Part shown: one piece after another, positions 57,601-64,000 of the stretch
Layout: every line of letters starts with the position of its first letter
Position numbering within the stretch: the stretch's first letter is position 1
Assembly: GCA_013399875.1 (NCBI GenBank)
Contig: VXAZ01006310.1
Span: 186,001-250,000, forward strand
DNA: 64,000 bases
Direction of reading: 5' to 3'
Source of the DNA: Gymnorhina tibicen
Taxonomy: Eukaryota; Chordata; Aves; Passeriformes; Artamidae
Translations under genes and position numbers: made by a program
The notes under the pieces: model-generated
The model's database searches: none
What the model saw: only the letters and a program-made list of their open reading frames with translations
What the model was told of the DNA's origin: nothing

Positions 57601-60600
57601 CCGGTGACTTCTGCTAGTGGTGACCTTTTAAGTGTCACAACAACTGAAAATCCCAATTCAAGTCCTGAGGAGAAAGCCCTGGCTGGCACTTCTCCCACCT
57701 CAGCCAAGGGGAAGATGACAACAGGAGGTAACAAAGACACAGCAGTTATTCTCTGTAGCACTTTCTATTTGGAAGTATCTTTGGTAAACACAATTTTTAT
57801 GTGGGAACTTCCTACAAATCCCCTCAGACTTGTGAAATGATGTCTATGGTCCTATGTTCAAATACATAGATCTACTCAGGGTTTCCCTTCTGCCTTTTCT
57901 CAGCCTGTCCTGTGCTCCCTCTCTGTGCTGTAGGTGTAGTGCTTTGGGCAGTGATTCTCTCTGTGACAGTGCTTCTTGGAGGCATGCTGATATTTTGGAA
58001 ATGGAAGGTTTGCAAGAAGCAGATCCTCAGCCTCAGAAGAAAGCGTGAGTTGTTCAATCTGTAACACGTGATGTGCTGTTTGATCTGCCAGTATATGCCA
58101 AATGGGAACTCAAATATGGGGATATTTGTGAAGGTCATTGGGGAAGAGAATGTTCTCTACTGGCCAGATAAGAGTTTAAGGTAAGCTGCTCATGCAGAAT
58201 GTTGGAGAACATGAAAGATGGAAGCAGCTGGGAATTTATGGAGGCAGGTGGGTGCGCAACCTACAAGTGGGGAAAGGGTAAACAGCTGTTTCTTCTCTCA
58301 GCACAGACACTAGTATTAAATTATACCTGAAGTGGTGTGTGAGTAGTTTTTGGTTCTGGGAACAGGACCAGGCTTTGAGCATGAGAGGAAGGGTGATTTT
58401 TACTGACACTGACTCCCCATAGCTTTGCCTAGAGTTACATGTGGGGTGTGCCTGCAAAACCACATTCCCTCTTTTATAGAAAGCAGGATGTGCACATTGT
58501 CAGTTGGTTGTAGATCTGTGGCTGGGGTGAAGCTGTTGGAGCCTGCAGGCTCCATGGTGAGTTTGACTAAATGAAAGGTTTCTTTTAGCAGCACATCTGC
58601 ATTCGGTCATCGCGCACAAATATGCACTCAAATCTCAAGGTGAGTGACCGATGGGCCAGCAGTGTCATCCTTATGTCTGAAGAATAAGTGGATAGTTTAA
58701 CGTGGGATTTTATTTTGTAGAATTTTAATTTAAAAAGTGGAAGTTTCTCATGCCACACATATGTCTCTGCTGCCATGCAAGAGGCCAGTCCTGTTCCTCC
58801 TGCATAGGCAGGAGACATGCTGGATGTGACCAGGTGCCACCAGATGGCACTTTGTTCCCATGGCGGCTGAAGGGCTGGGTGATGTGTCAGTGCCAGAAAA
58901 GGCCCGACTGATTTTGGGACAGTCAAATATGCGAAATGTGTTCAGAAAAAAAGCCTGTCCAGATCCCATAAGTGCAATCATTTTACCCATTTACCTGATC
59001 CCCTCTCAGCAATTCCACTTCCACTGCCAGATCTGTTCTCTGTTGTGTCAGATTCGCCTAATCACCACACAGCAGAGCTTTTTATACTCATTCGTTCAGG
59101 AATACATTTTAAAGTCTCTTTGCAGCTTAATTTTCTCAAAATGGAATTTTTTCTCCCTCACTTGCCTTACGCAATAGAAACAGTTACTGTGTAGCATTAC
59201 AGAGCTGATGCTCTGAAAATAAAGGTGATTGCACATCAGGGTGAAATTAGACAGTAGGTCTGAGCCCATCTACCTTCAAGGTGCTACAGAATGTTGTACA
59301 CTCCCTGCTTCTCACCTCTCTTCTTTCTCCGGTGTTCCCTGGAATCGTTAATGCACAAAATCCCACCCCCTCAATAATTACATATGATGAACTGACCTAA
59401 CTTGTTAATCCAGTAGAAAGTTATTAACATTTCTTCACTTTTTTTCTTTTTAATGAGCTTGTCTTGTGCTCATCTAGACCATTTCATCAGTTCATTTTTT
59501 CATAAGATGAATACCAGTTGTGGTGTGCGGAGAGTGATGCAAAAGGCTTTGGGACAGCAGGATCTCACAGTCTTGGCAGCAACCTGTTGCTTGTTCACCT
59601 CAGGAGTGTCATGTTAGTGTGCCCTTAGTGTTAAGAAAACCATCGTGCATGTGGGGTGGGCAGTGGAGTGGTTTAGGAAGTACATTGCTAGGTGATCTTT
59701 CAGAGCATATATTAACATTCTCGTGATTGTGCGAGGTTTCTTCTGATAATGTTTTTACTTTCCATTGCAGGTTCTGATCTAGTGAACAAATGTGCAGTAA
59801 GTGTGAACAATATTCCAAAACAGATCACTTTCCATGCCGAAGTAAATAATGTTATTTCCAAATGTCCTGTCCAAAAAGTGCCAGCCCTTTAGTTTGGACT
59901 TCCCTCTAGAATATGTAATCATTTAGGTGGGATGAGATGTATTAGGAGTTGATACTTTCATGTCTTGGGCTGAGTTTAATGTGGTGTTAAATAATGTGAT
60001 TCTGCCAGTCTTGCTTATGAGGGGATTTGGTTTGGTGTTAAGCCATTCATGGTGCATTCCATGAGACAAGATCTGAAATCACAGGATGAACATGCCTTTT
60101 CTTCCTTCTGGGAGAACTGTGTGTGTGTGTCAGTCCCATTTCATCTTACTGCTCTAGTCACACAGATGGGATTTGTGCTTTTTTTCTGTCTCCCTCCACA
60201 TCCCCTTCCCTCTGCAGTATTTGGCATGACTGTGATATGGGTACACAGTGGGTTTGGTTTGTCATTCCTTCAGGACAAGCTCCTGGTGTTACAGTTCAGT
60301 TTGCAGATGAACAGGACAAACATCAGTCAATATGGCAAAAACAGAAAGCAGTTCCTCAGCTGCTGAAATCATTACAGCTTGGTTTGATTTCCCCTCTGTC
60401 AGTGAAATTACAACCACTTTCAACCTCTGAGTCTTCTCAGTTTATTAGGCTTGTTATCTTTAAATATCCAGATCTGCTAAACCACTCTTTAGACTGTTAA
60501 TTTCTTCTTGTTTTTAAATGAGTTTGCTTTTAAATGTTGTGCATCTGCACACACACAAGATACTACTTTTTCCAGTCATTCTGGTTGCAATCAGCTGTCA

Positions 60601-62883
60601 TAATTTCAGTGTGTCGTTGCTAATTCCTGAATTGTGAGGAGCTTCAATTCTTGCCTCTACAGTGTGTCAGACATGAGCAACGGTTTTAAACTGCACATTT
60701 CAAAATCTTTTTTTTTCTTTACCAACGTTGTGGAAACAGAAGAAGATCAGAACCACCAGAAAATTGTGATGCAGGACCTTTAGCCTCTTTTAGATTTTGG
60801 TTCCTCTTTTAAAGAACTGTTTATAATTAATTATTCAAGTATTAGGTAGTTTGAGCTTGTTTCTTCTACCTGATGTTCTGCTGAGGCAATTACATTTTGA
60901 AGTTAAATCAGTTCAGCCTCTGGCTTGTTCTATTCTTCCATAAGGTCATGATAGGTCTTTGCAAAGTATATGAGGTAGCTAAAACATATTTTCTTTAGTG
61001 GAAATGAGGCACATTCCTGAAAATGTCATCAGAAATCTGTGAATTCAGCTTAGAAACACTGTTTTGAAATATGGTCTTAAGTGATGCAGAAGCCTAGTTT
61101 GAAGTTCCTGTACCTGTTAGGTACTTTGGAATGTTTTGCTCCCTGTGACAGTGGTGCTGGGAAGTACATTCTCTTATCCTGACTGCCACAGGAGGATTCT
61201 GTAGACCTATTGCAATGTCCAAAGTGTTTTTACACTCACCCCACTTCTGCTCTCCTGTTTATATCGCAGAAGATCATACTGACCACTGAGAGTGGGCCAG
61301 AAGAGGAGGAGTTAATTGACAGAACCCTTCCTGTGGAAACCAACAATAACTTGGTATCCAGCACAGAAAAAGCACAGAGTCCTCATCGGAGTGTGACTGA
61401 TGTGACACCGAGCAGTGGGAATGCCCCGGATTGCCCTGTGGATTCTCGAGTCAGAGACCACACAAATAATAGAATTGGTGAGTCTTGCTTTTTCCCCCCT
61501 TTTTTCTTGTTCTTTTTTCAAATTTTCAAACAGGGCGCATACTGTCATTTCAAGATTACTAGTAAACTGAGAAGTGTCCAAATCTCCTAACAAAGACTGG
61601 GCTGAATCTCCAGATCTTTGACACACAAATACCTATATTCACTTGAATATAACACTTTCTTTTTTTCATGTTTGTCTTAGTTGCTATGAATTTGACAGAA
61701 AATTCCCTTCTTCCCCCTTTTTGTTCTAGAAGATGTAAATTGTACAGAAGAAATGTGACTATGTCAGCTGGAAGATGATGCTGTAATACTGAATGAGAAT
61801 TGTACTTCACTATTGTTTTCTTCTCTGGTTTCATAATAATGGCTTGAAATGTGTCTCCCATGTGTTCCCATAAAGTCTTTGACCATGGCACAGGGTAGGA
61901 GATAAAGTCAGGCAAGGAGCTCATTCATGGGGGGAGAATTGTTACCTGAGACACCATCTGCATGAGACATTCTATCAGTGCTTCCAAACCCAATTCTGAG
62001 GTTATTTGAAGGTGTTATTTTTCATATTACAAAAACTGACCTTTCCTTGCTAAATGACCTTTCTGTTTTTACTGTGAGTGATGGATTGGGATGAATGTGA
62101 TGATTTGATTTATCATATCCAAATATCTCCAAGCAATTGACCTACAGTGTCTGATGTGCAGCATCCTTCTGAATTATGTGCAGTGGTGCAAGCCATGGAA
62201 AAGGCCTTATTTATCTTTCTATGAAGGAGTAAGGCAACAAATGGGACCCAAGATTAATAAAATTTTGTAGTTTATTCTCAGCTAGAAAGAAACTGATTTC
62301 TTCGGTCCTAAGACACCAGAACTTCTGTACAGTTCTGATCCTTACCCAAAGGTTTCTTTTACATGGTGGTGTTTCTTGAAACAGCAGGAGCATAAACCTT
62401 GGATTCTTCATATCTAGATCCCAATTATTGTTTCTTCTAACAGATTCTTGTGAGTATCTTCTGCCTTTTCCGCTTTTTCTTTTTCCTGTAGTCCAACCTC
62501 TAGCTCAGTGGCTTAATCCCATGGAAGCTCAAGTCTACTTGATCTGAAATGCCAGAGTCCATGTTGCATGAAAAAAAGCCATCTCTGGGGCAGCAGTGAC
62601 TGTTCACCATGCTCAGAACTACTTTTTTTCTTCCTCAGAAAAACTCTACATCATGAAGGCCGACACTGTTATTGTGGGGTCCGTTTCAGAAGTGCCCAGT
62701 GGCAAGAACTGTGCTGTTAGAGGATGTGAAAGTAACCTTGATGCCCAGGAAAGCATGGAAGAGGAACTGGAAATGCACTACCCAGAGCAGGAGACAGAGT
62801 CTTTTCCAGGGAATGATGTAATGGTTCCTGTGGAAGAGGAGGGAAAGGAATTTCACCACCCTACCACTGCCACTGAGAAGTGA
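48609..62883 (+). CDS. TNFRSF8: TNFRSF8 (CD30), TNF-receptor superfamily member 8
   Basis: This is a type I membrane receptor of activated lymphocytes that binds CD30L and signals through TRAF proteins to NF-kB. Eleven coding exons: 48609-48680, 53720-53810, 55878-56003, 56655-56810, 56913-57006, 57444-57727, 57934-58044, 58592-58639, 59771-59796, 61270-61477, 62639-62883. All phases agree and give 486 aa. The signal peptide is residues 1 to about 21. Cysteine-rich modules run from C33 to C200, including CCYQCP and NSSRVCECRPG, which are hallmarks of CD30, and a fourth module at 157-200. The Ser/Thr/Asn-rich stalk is about 201-274 and the membrane span about 276-296. The tail ends with YIMKADTVIVG, PEQETE (454-459) and VEEEGKE (470-476), the CD30 TRAF-binding motifs. 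Unlike human CD30 the ectodomain modules are not duplicated. Exons 8 and 9 have alternative borders. The short exon 9 is the least certain. Confidence 0.93.
54662..55221 (-). mobile_element. solo retroviral LTR in TNFRSF8 intron 2
   Basis: A 560-bp element begins TG and ends CA and is flanked by CCAAGG (54656-54661) and CCAAGA (55222-55227), a six-base target duplication with one mismatch. Read on the minus strand it begins TGTTGCGGTGG. It carries a CATATAAG TATA box (+ 54927-54934) and an AATAAA signal (+ 54869-54874). TATA, then AATAAA about 55-60 bases on, is the U3-R-U5 layout of a retroviral LTR. No gag, pol or env sequence is present, so it is a solo LTR left by recombination. A 6-bp duplication suggests an ERVK-like (class II) origin, which is inference. 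Confidence 0.85.
56290..56532 (+). mobile_element. CR1 LINE 3' fragment in TNFRSF8 intron 3
   Basis: This is a sense-orientation CR1 3' region: GGCTTTAAACTGAAAGAGGG, GAGGGTGGTGAGACCCTGAC, CCCCATCCCTGGAAGTGTTC and AGCAACCTGGGATAGCAGAA, ending in a degenerate ACCCAAACCAGTCTGTGATC. It is 5'-truncated, about 240 bp, and more diverged than the copy near 22 kb. It lies 120-360 bases before exon 4. Confidence 0.9.
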
Positions 62884-64000
62884 CAACCCACAGTGTGGGA
62901 AGATGCAGAATCCTCCAGTGTGACACTAAGGCTGAGTTTATGACAAGGGAGGTAAACATACTGTGCCTTAGATTATTGGGAAACTCCTGGAAAACACTGA
63001 AACACACTCAAACAAGGAGAGCTAGAACCTATTTCATCTAACAAATGAGAGGATCATTCAAACCGTTGTCCTTCATAGCTGACATCAGATATTTCTCTTT
63101 CGCTGTCTCTCAGTATCATACTGAAAACAAATTTGAATCAAAGCTGCATAACTTAGAGGACATCTGGATGCCAGCTGAAGTTTCACAGCCTGCTTTCTCA
63201 GTGTGAAGGAATGGATTGAAATCTATGTCTAGTTACTTCTATTAGTTGTGAAAATTCTGGTCAGGATTTAATGGCCAGGAAACAGCCATGTTTCTTATGT
63301 TGTTTCTATTCCAATACGTCCAATTTTGTCATATATTTTGCAACATCTGGTATTTTCTCAAGGCCTCAACTTTTGATTGAAAATGATAATAATTTCAGTT
63401 TTCCCTAGCATAAACGTAACTCCCAAGTTTGTGGACTTCATGTTTCTTGAGGAATTAGGATCAAATGGTGCCCCACAGGCTCTGAAAACAGAAGGCCATA
63501 AAACTAATTGAAGTCCACTGTACTTTAGGCCATTCTTTCTAGTTTTTGAAGTCCGATTCACATTTTTTTGACTACGTCAAATCATTTGTAAGTGTACAAA
63601 ACAGCCTCTTCTGATGGAAGCCAAACTGGCTGAACATTTGGCTATTGGATGAACTATGGGTTTAGCCCAACGTGAAGCCTGTAAAAAGAGAAATGAAGAA
63701 AAGAAACTATTTTTCTACTGAAAAAGAGGCACAGCAGTTACTTCCTATAACATGGTTAATATCTACTTGTTTTAGAATTGTTCATAATCATCAGGGTGAC
63801 ACTGATTTGCATATCCTTTTAAAACAAACCTGTTTGGTGGCCAACTGGCATGTGTTATGCTATTTTTAAATCTTTCGTGCTGCTTGTTCAGTAACTGTAA
63901 ATCTAATAGTGCTGACTATACTTTTGCACAGGACAATGGAAAATGAGCAATACGACGAAGTGTGTCTTAATAATCAAAAAAAGGAACCACAAAACCCATC
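62884..64000 (+). other. TNFRSF8: TNFRSF8 3' UTR and flank
   Basis: Sequence after the CD30 stop contains no recognisable exon. No canonical AATAAA was seen before the window ends, so the transcript end is probably beyond 64000 or uses a variant signal. By synteny TNFRSF1B would be expected further right. Confidence 0.5.

Noticed and set aside
61728..61758. TTCTAG acceptor with a short open stretch in TNFRSF8 intron 10
   Set aside because: The frame stops within a few codons. The next convincing exon, at 62639, joins in phase and encodes the conserved CD30 tail.

Overview
This is vertebrate nuclear DNA, almost certainly from a bird. Genes are split into short exons with GT/AG introns and CpG-island promoters. 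There are two CR1 LINE 3' fragments and two avian-type retroviral LTRs. The encoded proteins read like avian versions of well-known vertebrate genes. The order KIAA2013(-), PLOD1(+), MFN2(+), MIIP(+), TNFRSF8(+) is the gene order of human 1p36.22, so this is a conserved syntenic block. I cannot name the species.

Layout. Bases 1-1173 hold part of KIAA2013 on the minus strand, cut by an assembly gap (1174-1598) next to a C-rich 16-bp tandem repeat. PLOD1 (lysyl hydroxylase 1) spans 4280-18662 in 19 coding exons that sum to an intact 730-codon frame. The PLOD1-MFN2 spacer carries a minus-strand LTR (about 19838-20397). MFN2 (mitofusin 2) has a CpG-island promoter and probable non-coding exons at 21070-21635, then 17 coding exons from 22156 to 30109 (755 aa) and a long 3' UTR ending near 33050. 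MIIP has its own CpG island near 33.5 kb and nine coding exons from 35337 to 40446 (470 aa). About 8 kb with no supportable gene follows. TNFRSF8 (CD30) then runs from 48609 to 62883 in 11 coding exons (486 aa), with a solo LTR and a CR1 fragment in its introns. The rest is its 3' flank.

The genes are not an operon and share no pathway. PLOD1 hydroxylates collagen lysines in the ER, MFN2 fuses mitochondrial outer membranes, MIIP is an adaptor-like inhibitor of cell migration, and CD30 is a lymphocyte receptor of the TNF-receptor family.

The most interesting material is in TNFRSF8. It has a single set of cysteine-rich modules, with an extra TNFR2-like fourth module. A 102-bp intron in the ectodomain is fully open in frame and would encode a hydrophobic segment if retained. 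Retention of another intron would stop translation before the membrane span. A TAG/CAG tandem acceptor and a dual in-phase donor lie in the cytoplasmic part. The C-terminal TRAF-binding motifs are conserved. All exon boundaries were read by eye from splice sites, phase and protein similarity remembered from known orthologues. No alignment or transcript data were available.
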